The notes under the pieces: generated by a model
What the model was told of the DNA's origin: nothing
The model's database searches: none
What the model saw: the letters and a program-made list of their open reading frames with translations, nothing else
Shown: positions 17,784-26,427 of the stretch, in pieces
Numbering within the stretch: position 1 is the stretch's first letter
Layout: each line of letters begins with the position of its first letter
Assembly: GCF_003269035.1 (NCBI RefSeq)
Contig: NZ_QLTK01000026.1
Location: 1 to 64,000 of the forward strand
Length of the DNA stretch: 64,000 nucleotides
Origin: Paraburkholderia bryophila
GTDB taxonomy: Bacteria > Pseudomonadota > Gammaproteobacteria > Burkholderiales > Burkholderiaceae
Direction of reading: 5' to 3'
Made by a program: the position numbers and the translations under genes

Positions 17784-19213
17784 GATGCTTCTCCGGTTAA
17801 ACGCGGCTCAGGGCGCTGACGCGTCAAGCCGACCGCGAGCAGCGGCGCGATGGCGAAGATGGCGAACAGCCACACGGCGGTGTGCTGGGCGCCGGGCAGC
17901 GCGGCTAGCGTCGTGAGTCCCGCGCCGTTCGCGACGAGCCCCGCCAGTGCCGAGCCGACCGCCATCGCGAAGAGTTGAATGGTGGTGATCGACAGCGACG
18001 CGAGGTTTTCCTCGCCGGGTCGCGCGGCGGTGAACACGCGTGTCAGCAGATGCGGCCAGCCGATGCCCACGCCGAGTCCAACGCTCGTCAACGCCGCGCA
18101 CAGCGCCAGCGTGCCGCTCGTGCTGTCGAACAGATCGGGCATCGGCATCAACCAGGCGAGCGCGCCGAGTCCCAATGCCTCGACGAGCGGCCCCGCGCGG
18201 CTCATGCGTTGCGCGACCGCCGGGGAACGTAGGGCGCTGAACATCGAGCCGACCGACCAGCCCGCCGCCATCAACGCGGTCAGATAACCGGCCGCGAGCG
18301 GCGAGCGGCCGTGAATCGTCTGCAGGAAATACGGCACGAAAATCTCGCAGGTCACGCCGATGCCGAGCAGGCTCATGCACGCATAAATGCTGCCGATGCG
18401 CGTACGGATCGAGTACGCGCCGCTCGGCAACAGACGTGTGGTGCCGTCGTTGCGTTCGAGCCGCGCGAGCAGCCACACGAGCCCAAGACCCGCGATCACG
18501 CCGAGCGCATTCCACGCCATCTGCTCAGTTAGTGCGGCAAGCGAAATCACCAGCACGGAAGCGCCGAGCAACGCGGCCTTGAGCAAAGGAATGGGCGCGG
18601 CGTTCACATGCGAGGCGCGCTTGCCGTCCACCTCGCGTTGCACGATCAAGGCAAGCAATAGAACGGCCGGCAACAGCACCCAGAACGCGAGACGCCAATC
18701 GCCGAGTTGCGCGAAGATGCCGCCGAGCGCCGGCCCGCACAACGTAGCGACGCCCCACATGCCCGATACCAGCCCCATTGCAAGCGGCCACAGACGCTCT
18801 TCGAACACGACGCGAATCAGCGCGTAGCTCAGTGCGAGCAGAACGCCGCCGCCGAGGCCTTGCAGCGTACGGCCGGCGAGCATCCACGGCATGGAAGGCG
18901 CGCTTGCGCAGACGACCGTGCCCAGCGTGAAGACGGCCAGCGCGCTGAAATACGCGGAACGTGCGCCGAGCACGGCAAGCAGACGCATCGACAGCACCGA
19001 CCCCAGGATCGAGGCGACGACGAACAGCGTGGTGTTCCACGCATACAGTTCGAGCCCGCCGATGTCGTGCACGACCGACGGCAGAATCGTCGTTGCAACG
19101 TGCACGTTAGTGGCGTGCAGCGCGACGCCGCCCGCGAGTCCCAAGGCTCGCCAGCCATTACTGCCGGTGAGTAGATCGCTCCATGCCGGCGCGTTCGATT
19201 GCGGATTTTTCAT
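17780..19213 (-). CDS. MFS transporter, drug-efflux (EmrB/QacA-like)
   Basis: 477 aa from the ATG at 19213 (MKNPQSNAPAW); the frame is open 78 bases further but those residues are not MFS-like. Fourteen predicted membrane helices with LALSYALIRVVFEERLWPLA and GLVSGMWGVATLCGPALGG, motif C of the drug:H+ antiporters. First gene of a minus-strand pair with LysR and divergent from the cysteine-rich regulator at 19279 across a 28-bp dyad. Probably exports toxic compounds. Confidence 0.85.
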   Translation of the reverse strand: MKNPQSNAPAWSDLLTGSNGWRALGLAGGVALHATNVHVATTILPSVVHDIGGLELYAWNTTLFVVASILGSVLSMRLLAVLGARSAYFSALAVFTLGTVVCASAPSMPWMLAGRTLQGLGGGVLLALSYALIRVVFEERLWPLAMGLVSGMWGVATLCGPALGGIFAQLGDWRLAFWVLLPAVLLLALIVQREVDGKRASHVNAAPIPLLKAALLGASVLVISLAALTEQMAWNALGVIAGLGLVWLLARLERNDGTTRLLPSGAYSIRTRIGSIYACMSLLGIGVTCEIFVPYFLQTIHGRSPLAAGYLTALMAAGWSVGSMFSALRSPAVAQRMSRAGPLVEALGLGALAWLMPMPDLFDSTSGTLALCAALTSVGLGVGIGWPHLLTRVFTAARPGEENLASLSITTIQLFAMAVGSALAGLVANGAGLTTLAALPGAQHTAVWLFAIFAIAPLLAVGLTRQRPEPRLTGEAS

Positions 19214-19240
19214 ATCGTGGACAGCCGTTCGTGGTTGACT

Positions 19241-19268
19241 TATTATGCAAGTACTGACTTGGATAATA
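19241..19268. promoter_or_regulatory. 28-bp dyad operator between divergent genes
   Basis: The sequence has the form TATTAT-N-CAAGT-N4-ACTTG-N-ATAATA: all eleven specified bases in each half-site pair with the other half. It is AT-rich and sits 27 bases before the MFS ATG and 10 bases before the ATG of the SufR-like regulator. The word CTTGGATAAT recurs at 19258-19267 and 19299-19308 (41-bp step, about four helix turns). Probable binding site of the adjacent regulator. Confidence 0.65.
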
Positions 19269-19278
19269 ATGTGGCTCG

Positions 19279-19971
19279 ATGAGATATGCAAATGAAAGCT
19301 TGGATAATTCGCCTGGCGCCGCAGCCGCTGTGACGAGCGCGGCGCCGGTGGATCGCATCCTGACGCTGTTGAAGACGCAGGGGGCGTTGTCGACCGCGTC
19401 GATTGCGGGCGAGCTCGGCATTACCGTCGAGGCGGCGCGCCAGCAGATTCAGAAGCTGCTGGGCGGTGGCCTGATCGAAGGGCGTCAGGCGTCGCAGGCG
19501 GGACCGGGGCGGCCGAGTCAAAGCTGGGCGCTCACCGAGGCGGGGCATGCGCGCTTTCCGGATACGCATCCGCAGTTGACCGTGCAGTTGCTCGGCTCGA
19601 TTCGCCAGTTGTTCGGCGAAGCCGGGCTCGACAAGCTGATCGATCAACGGTCGGTCGAAACGCGCGCGAATTATCTGGCGGCGTTGAAGCCGATGAAAGG
19701 ACTCAAGGCGCGACTCACCAGGTTGGTGGAAATTCGCAGCGCCGAAGGCTATATGGCCGAGTTGCAGAAAGACGGCCGCGACTGGCTGCTGCTCGAAAAC
19801 CACTGCCCGATCTGCGCGGCGGCGCGGACTTGCCAGGGCTTCTGTCGCGCGGAGTTGCAGCTCTTCGCGGAGATCGTCGGCGACGAGGGCGGGATTGTTC
19901 GAGAAGAACACGTGCTCGCCGGTGCACGGCGATGTGCGTATCGCATCACACCGACCAGGTCACTGAGCTAG
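19279..19971 (+). CDS. HTH transcriptional regulator with SufR-like cysteine cluster
   Basis: 230 aa. N-terminal winged helix (about 25-85: ILTLLKTQGALSTASIAGEL, then ARQQIQKLLGGGLIEG and GPGRPSQSWALTEAGHARF), as in SufR/DeoR-like repressors. The C-terminal part has cysteines C176-x2-C179-x5-C185-x3-C189 and C219 (HCPICAAARTCQGFC ... RRCAYRI), a layout like the Fe-S-binding cysteines of SufR but with different spacing. It is likely a redox- or Fe-S-sensing repressor of the divergent MFS exporter. Cluster binding is inference. Confidence 0.75.
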   Translation: MRYANESLDNSPGAAAAVTSAAPVDRILTLLKTQGALSTASIAGELGITVEAARQQIQKLLGGGLIEGRQASQAGPGRPSQSWALTEAGHARFPDTHPQLTVQLLGSIRQLFGEAGLDKLIDQRSVETRANYLAALKPMKGLKARLTRLVEIRSAEGYMAELQKDGRDWLLLENHCPICAAARTCQGFCRAELQLFAEIVGDEGGIVREEHVLAGARRCAYRITPTRSLS

Positions 19972-20097
19972 ATCGGGTTCGTCCCTATCACGAATAGACG
20001 TGTACGCACGATCGGTATATAACAAGGTACCAGCATGGCTTGTTCACCGAGGCATCGATAGCCATCAGTCATTAGTCAACAGGAGCGAAGTTTCATC

Positions 20098-20355
20098 ATG
20101 ACGCAAGACGTTTCGCCAACGCCCCCCACGGGCGACCGCCCCGACCTGGAACACCTCGACGCAGCGCTCAGTCACGTGGATCAGCAGGTCTCTTCCGGCA
20201 GCATTGCATCGGGCGCCGCGAAAGGCATTCTGTATAGCCTGATTGAAACGCTCGGCGCATTTGTCGGCGATCCGGATCTGCCGGAACACGCGCGGTCGGG
20301 TTACGAAGGGTTGCTGGAAACCGCGCGCGAATTGCGCGCCAGGCTCGATCACTGA
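20098..20355 (+). CDS. Small conserved-looking hypothetical protein
   Basis: 85 aa with an AGGAGCG ribosome-binding site (start 20098). Acidic and helical with no signal peptide: DLEHLDAALSHVDQQV, then ASGAAKGILYSLIETLGAF and a final ETARELRARLDH. I do not recognise it. The upstream gap (19972-20097) holds only its leader. It is followed within 40 bases by a strong terminator, so it is probably monocistronic. Confidence 0.6.
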   Translation: MTQDVSPTPPTGDRPDLEHLDAALSHVDQQVSSGSIASGAAKGILYSLIETLGAFVGDPDLPEHARSGYEGLLETARELRARLDH

Positions 20356-20394
20356 AACTGGTCGCAAGATTTCGGCGATTCATCGGTCCGTGAT

Positions 20395-20429
20395 AAAAAG
20401 GCGCATTGTTTTCGACATTGCGCCTTTTT
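20395..20429. terminator. Bidirectional rho-independent terminator
   Basis: Perfect 11-bp stem AAAAAGGCGCA (20395-20405) with TGCGCCTTTTT (20419-20429), loop of 13, T-run in the stem on both strands. It ends one base before the ATG of the LysE gene, so it both terminates the 85-aa gene and occupies the place of a ribosome-binding site. Confidence 0.85.
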
Positions 20430-20430
20430 C

Positions 20431-21030
20431 ATGATCTCCGAATCCGCCATCGCGTTACTGGCCGGCGGCATTGTCGTCGTGCTGATTACGCCGGGTCCCA
20501 CCAATACACTGCTCGCCGCCGCGGGTTTGCGCCAGGGCATGCGACGCTCGTCACCGTTGATCGTCGCCGAACTGGCCGGCTATCTCGTGTCGATTTCCGT
20601 GTGGGGACATTTTCTCGCGCAAGCCGAGCATGCGTGGCCGTGGCTGCCTTCGTTGCTGCGTGTGGCGGCCGGGCTGTACATGGCGTACCTTGCCGTCGAC
20701 ATGTGGCGCGCCGCCGTCGCACTACCCGATTCGACGCAGCGGATCATCGGCATGCGCACGCTGTTCGTCGCAACGCTGCTCAACCCGAAAGGCTTGCTGT
20801 TCGCGGGCACGATCTTCCCGGCGATCGCCTTCGCGCATCTGCCGGCCTACCTCTTCGCGATGCTGATGTTCGCGTGTCTGCTGGCGCCGATTGCGCTCGC
20901 GTGGATAGCGTTCGGCGCCGCGCTCGGCAGCGGCAAGCTCACGTGGCTCAATCCGGTGAAGATGCAGCGTGCTGCGTCGATCGTGTTGGGCGCGTTTTCG
21001 TTGTCGCTGGCATGGGCCGCGCTGCATTGA
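20431..21030 (+). CDS. LysE/RhtB-family amino acid exporter
   Basis: 199 aa, five to six predicted membrane helices, with the family signature ITPGPTNTLLAAAGLRQGMR in the first loop. The group exports lysine, threonine or homoserine lactones. The ATG directly follows a terminator hairpin and there is no visible Shine-Dalgarno. Either a later start is used or the message starts near the ATG; the hydrophobic N-terminus (MISESAIALLAGGIVVVL) fits the family start. Confidence 0.8.
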   Translation: MISESAIALLAGGIVVVLITPGPTNTLLAAAGLRQGMRRSSPLIVAELAGYLVSISVWGHFLAQAEHAWPWLPSLLRVAAGLYMAYLAVDMWRAAVALPDSTQRIIGMRTLFVATLLNPKGLLFAGTIFPAIAFAHLPAYLFAMLMFACLLAPIALAWIAFGAALGSGKLTWLNPVKMQRAASIVLGAFSLSLAWAALH

Positions 21031-21051
21031 AGGCGAGCTCACGCGGCCCCG

Positions 21052-22275
21052 TCATGCTTCCACGTCAGCGCCGACGTTTAACGCGTCGAGCCATTCCGGC
21101 GGCGCGGACGTGAACGCCAATTGCGGCGTGCCATGCCACTGCGCGCAACGTTGCAACGCACGGCGTAGATCGCCGGCAAGCCGGGCGCTTGCCCGCACGC
21201 CGGATTCGATATGCAGCGACTTCAGTTCGAACACGCCTTGGGTGCGGTGCGCTTTCGCATCCACGCGCCCGACCAGCCGGCCGCGGCTCAATAGCGGCAA
21301 CACGAAATAGCCGTATTTGCGCTTCTCCGCCGGCGTATAGCATTCGATCGCATAGTCGAAATCGAATAGCGCGGCGGCGCGCTTACGGTCCCATACGACC
21401 GGATCGAACGGCGACAGCACGGTCGTCACGGTCGACGCGAGCTTGCCGTTTGCCGCATCGTCGAGCATCGCCGCATAGTCGCGATGAACGAACGTGTCCT
21501 GCTTCCAGCCTTCCACCTGCACCGCAATCAGCTCACCCTCATCGGCAAGCGCATGCAGTTCGTCGCGATAAGGGCGGCGCGGTAGGCGGTAGTAATCGGC
21601 GACCCAGTCGGCACGTGCAATGCCGAGCGCGCGACAGGTGCGGCGCAGCACCTGGTCGGTGACCGTGTGGGCGGGCGGCAGGTCGCGTGCGTCGTCCCAA
21701 TCGGGTAGCACGCGCTCGGTCAGATCGTAGACGCGGTGAAAATTGCGGCGCTCCGCGACCATCAGTTGCCCGATCGCGAACAGCACCTCGAGGTGGCGTT
21801 TTTCCGGCTTCCAGTCCCACCAGCCGTTGCCCGTGCCGGCCTCGCGCGCGAAATCCGCCGAACGCACCGGACCTGTGGCGCGAATGTGCGCGAGCAGCGC
21901 GTCGATCGCCTTGCGATGCTTCTTGTGCCACTCGGCCGCGTATTTCCAGCCCATTCCGCTCGGATCGAGCATGCGATGGCGCAGCAGGCCGTAGTCTTCG
22001 GTCGGCACGAAACAGGCCTCATGCGACCAGTATTCGAATAGTTTGCCTTCGGCGAGATGCTCGTCGAGCCATTGCTGCGGATACGTGCCGAGCCGGCTGA
22101 ACAACACGAGATAAGGGCTGCGCGCGACCACGTGGATCGTGTCGATCTGCAATTGCGCCATGCGGCGGATCGTGTCGAGCACGTCGGCCTTGACGGCCTT
22201 GCGGCGCGGCGGGGTCAGCAGACCTTGCGCGGCCAGATGCAGCGTGCGGGCGGCGGAAAGCGGCAGAGTGTTCAC
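21052..22275 (-). CDS. ycaQ: YcaQ-family DNA glycosylase (winged-helix, crosslink repair)
   Basis: 407 aa, nearly the length of E. coli YcaQ (410). Long conserved blocks: LQIDTIHVVARSPYLVLFSR (with the QxD active-site motif), GKLFEYWSHEACFVP, RHRMLDPSGMGWKY, WDWKPEKRHLEVLFAIGQLM, ERRNFHRVYDLTERVLPDWD, SPFDPVVWDRKRAAALFDF and KYGYFVLPLLSRGRLVGR. YcaQ-type enzymes unhook DNA interstrand crosslinks and remove bulky alkylated bases. No partner gene nearby; convergent with the LysE gene. Confidence 0.9.
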   Translation of the reverse strand: MNTLPLSAARTLHLAAQGLLTPPRRKAVKADVLDTIRRMAQLQIDTIHVVARSPYLVLFSRLGTYPQQWLDEHLAEGKLFEYWSHEACFVPTEDYGLLRHRMLDPSGMGWKYAAEWHKKHRKAIDALLAHIRATGPVRSADFAREAGTGNGWWDWKPEKRHLEVLFAIGQLMVAERRNFHRVYDLTERVLPDWDDARDLPPAHTVTDQVLRRTCRALGIARADWVADYYRLPRRPYRDELHALADEGELIAVQVEGWKQDTFVHRDYAAMLDDAANGKLASTVTTVLSPFDPVVWDRKRAAALFDFDYAIECYTPAEKRKYGYFVLPLLSRGRLVGRVDAKAHRTQGVFELKSLHIESGVRASARLAGDLRRALQRCAQWHGTPQLAFTSAPPEWLDALNVGADVEA

Positions 22276-22461
22276 GCGGGCGTCGATCAGTGAGTGACTG
22301 CGAAAGAGAACGGACGCGAGGTCCGGCCAGGATCAGCAGTCACTACTTTAGCGTGAATACGCCAGACGAATCGGCGCGGGCGGCGATTCGTGCCAGGCGC
22401 AGAACAAGAGGCGTCGACGAGAGACCCAAGGCGTGAACTGCGCGGGCCTCTCGTGCGCGCC

Positions 22462-24192
22462 TCAAGCGCCCAATGCGACCGCTTCCTCCGCCGAAGCGGC
22501 CAGCAGTTGATGGATCTGCGCGACGACAGCCGCGCCTTCGCCCACCGCCGCCGCGACCCGTTTCGTCGATCCGGCGCGGGCATCGCCGATCGCGTACACG
22601 CCTTCGACCGTGGTGGCGAGATCGCAGACAGACGCGCCGTCGATGTTGGTGCCGGTGAGCACGAAGCCCTTCTCGTCGAGTTCCACGCCGCAGGTGCGCA
22701 GCCAGTCGGTATTCGGATCCGCGCCGGTGAAGAGGAACAGATGCCGCGTGTCGAAGTGATCGGTGCCGTCGGGCAGAGGCTTTTTCAGGCCGACGCGCGC
22801 GAGACCACTGTCGTCCGCGTCGAGCTGTCCGATTTCCGAATGCGGATGCACGAACACATTCGGCAGCGAGCGAATACGGTCGATCAGATAGCGCGACATG
22901 GTCGCCTCAAAGCCGCCGCGCCGGATCAGCACGTGAACCTTGGCCGCATGCGTTGCTAGATAGACAATCGCCTGGCCGGCCGAATTGCCGCCGCCCACCA
23001 GCACGATTTCCTGGCGTTTGCACAGCTTGGCCTCGACCGGCGACGCCCAGTAGTACACGCCGCGTCCGTCGAAGCGATCGAGACCCTGCAGCGCCGGCCG
23101 TCGGTACACCGCACCGCTCGCAATCACGATGGTGCGGGAGGTGATGTGGCCGCCGCACTTGAGCTCCAGCCGGTACGGCGACTCCGCGCAATTGAGCGCC
23201 TTCACATGGACCGGAATCGCGACGTGCGCGCCGAATTTCTGCGCCTGCACGAAAGCGCGTCCCGCCAGCGCCTGCCCGGAAATTCCGGTCGGAAAGCCGA
23301 GGTAATTCTCGATCCGCGAGCTCGCGCCGGCCTGGCCGCCCGGCGCACGGCTGTCGAGCACGATCACCGACAGACCCTCGGAGGCCGCGTACACGGCGGT
23401 CGCGAGACCGGCGGGCCCGGCGCCGACGATCGCGACGTCGTACACATGCGAGTCGTCGAGATCGGGCAGCAAGCCGAGGCAAGTGGCCAGTTCCGGCATG
23501 CTCGGATGACGCAGCACCGAGCCGTCCGGACAGATCACCAGCGGCATGTCTTCTTTCTGCGCGGCGAATTGCTCGATCAGACGCAGCGCGTCTTCATCGC
23601 GTTCGTCGATCACCGAATGAGGATGGCCGTTGCGCGACAGAAAACCCTGCAACATGACGAGCCGCGCGTCGCTGCTGTTGCCGATCAGAATCGGCCCGCC
23701 GGCGCCCTTTTCGATCAGCGACACACGCCGCAAAATCAGCGCGCGCATGATGCGCTCGCCCAGTTCGGCTTCGGCAACGATCAGCGCGCGCAATTGGTCC
23801 GGCGGGATCAGCAGCGCTTGCACCGCGCTGAGCGCCATACCGTTGACCAGCGCAGGCCGGCCCGACAATTGACCGACTTCCGCCAGAAAATGCCCGGCGC
23901 CGTGATCGGCGATCACCACCTCGCGGCCAATGCCGTCGCGCTGGTACACCTTCACGCGCCCTTCCAGCACCACGAACATGCCCGGGCCGGTGCGGCCGGT
24001 CTCGAACAGCAGTTCACCGGCCTGCCAGTTGCCGATCTCGCCGAAGCGGCGCAGGCGTTCGATTTCCGCGCTGGTCAGGGAGGGAAACATCTGGTGCATA
24101 CGCGTCGCCAGATTCGAAAACGGCGCGTCGGCGACGATCGCCTGCGGTTGTCCTTCAGTGTCTTGCGTCGAAACGTCTTGAGTCGAAAGCAT
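22462..24192 (-). CDS. Cyclic-nucleotide-binding thioredoxin-reductase-like FAD oxidoreductase
   Basis: 576 aa. Residues about 35-150 form a CRP-type cyclic-nucleotide-binding domain (FGEIGNWQAGELLFETGRTG, GHFLAEVGQLSGRPALV). About 150-230 is a linker domain, and 255-560 is a thioredoxin-reductase-like module with the FAD motif VAIVGAGPAGLATAVYAASE and NAD(P) motif VLVGGGNSAGQAIVYLATHA. The place where thioredoxin reductases have the redox CxxC (just before the NAD motif) reads YYWASPVEAKLC near residue 380, so the disulfide is absent. The enzyme probably uses another acceptor and is controlled by a nucleotide or other ligand. The next gene, DedA-rhodanese, is on the same strand 88 bases downstream. 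Confidence 0.85.
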   Translation of the reverse strand: MLSTQDVSTQDTEGQPQAIVADAPFSNLATRMHQMFPSLTSAEIERLRRFGEIGNWQAGELLFETGRTGPGMFVVLEGRVKVYQRDGIGREVVIADHGAGHFLAEVGQLSGRPALVNGMALSAVQALLIPPDQLRALIVAEAELGERIMRALILRRVSLIEKGAGGPILIGNSSDARLVMLQGFLSRNGHPHSVIDERDEDALRLIEQFAAQKEDMPLVICPDGSVLRHPSMPELATCLGLLPDLDDSHVYDVAIVGAGPAGLATAVYAASEGLSVIVLDSRAPGGQAGASSRIENYLGFPTGISGQALAGRAFVQAQKFGAHVAIPVHVKALNCAESPYRLELKCGGHITSRTIVIASGAVYRRPALQGLDRFDGRGVYYWASPVEAKLCKRQEIVLVGGGNSAGQAIVYLATHAAKVHVLIRRGGFEATMSRYLIDRIRSLPNVFVHPHSEIGQLDADDSGLARVGLKKPLPDGTDHFDTRHLFLFTGADPNTDWLRTCGVELDEKGFVLTGTNIDGASVCDLATTVEGVYAIGDARAGSTKRVAAAVGEGAAVVAQIHQLLAASAEEAVALGA

Positions 24193-24280
24193 TGAACCGC
24201 TCCTTCGGTGTTCATTGATAGATCGAACGGAGGCGAGCGGCGCGGCGCACCGACGGCGCCAGGACGGATACGCTGCCGCG

Positions 24281-25273
24281 CTACACGGCCTTCGGCGCGA
24301 TGTGGTCGACCGCCATCTCGGGCGGCGGCGTGTCGGGCAGCGCTTCGACCGGCTTACCCGAGTCGCGCCAGGCTTCCATGCCGCCGCGTAACGGCAGCAC
24401 GTCGGAAAAACCGGCCTCGTTCAATTGTTTGGCCATCCATGCAGCCGAAATCTCGTTCGGGCAGGAACAGTAAATCACCAGCTTCTGATCGCGCGGATAC
24501 GTGGCGACGATCTCGTCGAGTTGCCGTTCGTCCGCGAATTGCGAACCGGGAATCACGAACGGATCGAGCTTGCGCTTTTCTTGCGAACGGATGTCGAACA
24601 TGACCGGTGTTTTGCCCGCCGCGACGAGCTTGGCCAGCTCATCGACCTCTATACGTGCGGACGCAAGCTTGGAAATCAACTGGCGACGACGAATCCACCG
24701 GTACGCGGCGTACAGCAACAGCAGCGCGACGACCACCAGCGCCGCCGTGCGGCCGAGGCGCCCGGCCATGGCAAACAGCATGTCGATCTGCTTCGCGAAC
24801 AACGCGCCGATGATCAGGCCGGTGCCCGACCATAAGGCAGCACCGATGCTGTCATAAGTAAGAAACGTACGGTAGCGCGTGCCCATTGCGCCCGCCATTG
24901 GAATCGACACGATCGACAGGCCCGGCACGAATTTGGCCACGGCCAGCACGCGCACGCCCCAGCGGCCGAAAAAGCGCTCGGTCTTTTTCACGCAGGTATC
25001 GCGCGACAGCGACAGGCGGCAGATCGTTTTCAGCGTGTTGCCGCCGTACATACGCCCGGCGAGATACCAGACGCTGTCGCCGATCAGCGTGGCAAAGATC
25101 GACAGAATCAATACCGGCGCCAATTGCGTGCCCACCGAACCCGGGTGCATGGCCGCCATGGCGCCGAACAGAACCAGCGACGGCATCGCCGGAACCGGCA
25201 GCCCGATAGAGGCGGCCAGCACGTTGACGAAGACGAGCGCCGGCCCATATTGCTCGACGAGATCATGTAGCAT
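24281..25273 (-). CDS. DedA-family membrane protein fused to a rhodanese domain
   Basis: 330 aa. The first 200 residues are a DedA/VTT membrane domain (MLHDLVEQYGPALVFVNVLA, FFGRWGVRVLAVAKFVPGLS, PMAGAMGTRYRTF). Residues about 215-310 are a single rhodanese domain with the active cysteine in LVIYCSCPNEISAAWMAKQL. DedA proteins act in membrane homeostasis and lipid flipping; the rhodanese could move sulfane sulfur or bind thiols. It lies downstream of the cNMP/thioredoxin-reductase-like gene on the same strand, suggesting a shared redox or sulfur function. Confidence 0.85.
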   Translation of the reverse strand: MLHDLVEQYGPALVFVNVLAASIGLPVPAMPSLVLFGAMAAMHPGSVGTQLAPVLILSIFATLIGDSVWYLAGRMYGGNTLKTICRLSLSRDTCVKKTERFFGRWGVRVLAVAKFVPGLSIVSIPMAGAMGTRYRTFLTYDSIGAALWSGTGLIIGALFAKQIDMLFAMAGRLGRTAALVVVALLLLYAAYRWIRRRQLISKLASARIEVDELAKLVAAGKTPVMFDIRSQEKRKLDPFVIPGSQFADERQLDEIVATYPRDQKLVIYCSCPNEISAAWMAKQLNEAGFSDVLPLRGGMEAWRDSGKPVEALPDTPPPEMAVDHIAPKAV

Positions 25274-25639
25274 CGGCTTACATCCGCAGCCCTTTCGGGA
25301 GCGGCGCAGGTAGGGAAAGCAAAGGAGAATGCAGGGATTATGGACGTATTTTCAAGACGTGCAAACGTCAGGAAACGATGTCCTTTATTTCGTAGTTGAA
25401 AGCGGCGTCGTGGTGCGCCGAAAGCTTGAAAGCGCGAACGGCAGATGCGCTACGAACCCTCTGAAACAGGACTCGCGCGCTCGCTCGATTCGAGGCTGAT
25501 ACGGAATTAATGCCCGATTGACATGGGCTGCGGTCACGCTCGAACCAGATAAACGGAAAGTCTGGCCGACTTGCCATTGCAACAGGCGACAAACAACATG
25601 CGGCAGGGCGTTTAAGCGCCGCTGCCGCATGCTTGAACT
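25274..25639. other. Gene-free stretch with a hairpin near its right end
   Basis: No gene seen in 366 bases. A strong hairpin (CATGCGGCAG, 25597-25606, pairing with 25622-25631, inner GGCG/CGCC) lies 9-43 bases past the stop of the minus-strand 83-aa gene and is followed by TTGTTTG on that strand, so it probably terminates that gene. Confidence 0.5.
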
Positions 25640-25891
25640 TTATTGACGATGATTGTGCTGCTCGCCCGGCAGTTCGGCGCCGTGCGCGCGAATCGCCGCG
25701 ATCAGTTCGGCCGGCGTGATTTCGTAGCGCACTTCGCGGTGTATGCCTGGCTTGCGCTCGTCGACTTCGATCAGAAGAATACCTTTGCCGTCTTCTGTCG
25801 ATTCGAGGCGCAGCGAGCGGAGTTCGCGCGCCGTCGCGTCGTCGTATTCGGTGAGCAGGGCCATTGACCCGGAAGACCCGGTAGTGCGCAT
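25640..25891 (-). CDS. Small hypothetical protein (83 aa)
   Basis: Start at 25891 with AAGGA nine bases upstream on the minus strand. Sequence is charged and soluble: LLTEYDDATARELRSLRLES, GILLIEVDERKPGIHREVRY and a C-terminal AELIAAIRAHGAEL. No family recognised. It has good codon use and a hairpin terminator downstream, so it is probably a real gene. Confidence 0.65.
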   Translation of the reverse strand: MRTTGSSGSMALLTEYDDATARELRSLRLESTEDGKGILLIEVDERKPGIHREVRYEITPAELIAAIRAHGAELPGEQHNHRQ

Positions 25892-26427
25892 CGAAGTTGT
25901 CCTTGTTCCGTTGTGTTGATCGAACCATTGTACGGGCAGGGTAGCGCGCTGTCTGGCGCGCCTCGCCGTCTTCCCGCCCAGTTGCCAGCTTACCCGGACA
26001 CGGCCGCGTGCGTTGCCTGGTGCGGCTCGCCGGGCTGCGCGTGTCGCAACGCTCAGCGTGCATAACCAGTTTAACGCGACTCTCCACTACGACGGCTGCA
26101 TTTTTCGTGCCCCCAGGCGGTGCAGTCGTTCTCCCTCGCTGTCACGCGGGTGACGCGCGCTCCGGTTATACGGGCGACTCGCGAGTCTTCTCGCCGTTCG
26201 GCATGCTTGCGGGAACCTGCGGACAAAACTGGGTCCGCGCGCGCAACCGGAAAGGTCTTGCGCGAAAGACAAGGCGCACGGCCAAAAAAATAGCCCGTCC
26301 ATAAATGGACGGGCTGCTAAACGCCGTTGTTACTCGGGTCAGCCGGCCCGTGCAACTAGTTGGGCGCTGACGAACACATCGTGCCCCTTCAATAGTGGGC
26401 TGTCGAGGTGGGAGTAACGCCGATCTA
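25892..26427. other. 536-bp region without a recognised gene
   Basis: An open frame at 26008-26304 (plus strand) has a composition unlike a protein and no ribosome-binding site, so it is not called. The only structure seen is the chemoreceptor terminator at 26284-26315. Confidence 0.5.
26284..26315 (-). terminator. Rho-independent terminator of the chemoreceptor gene
   Basis: Perfect 10-bp stem AGCCCGTCCA (26292-26301) / TGGACGGGCT (26306-26315) with a four-base loop; on the minus strand it is followed at once by TTTTTTT (plus A-run 26284-26290). It lies 113 bases past the stop of the chemotaxis gene. Confidence 0.85.

Noticed and set aside
26008..26304. 98-aa open frame before the chemoreceptor terminator
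   Set aside because: Composition not protein-like, no ribosome-binding site, and it runs into the terminator of the opposite gene.
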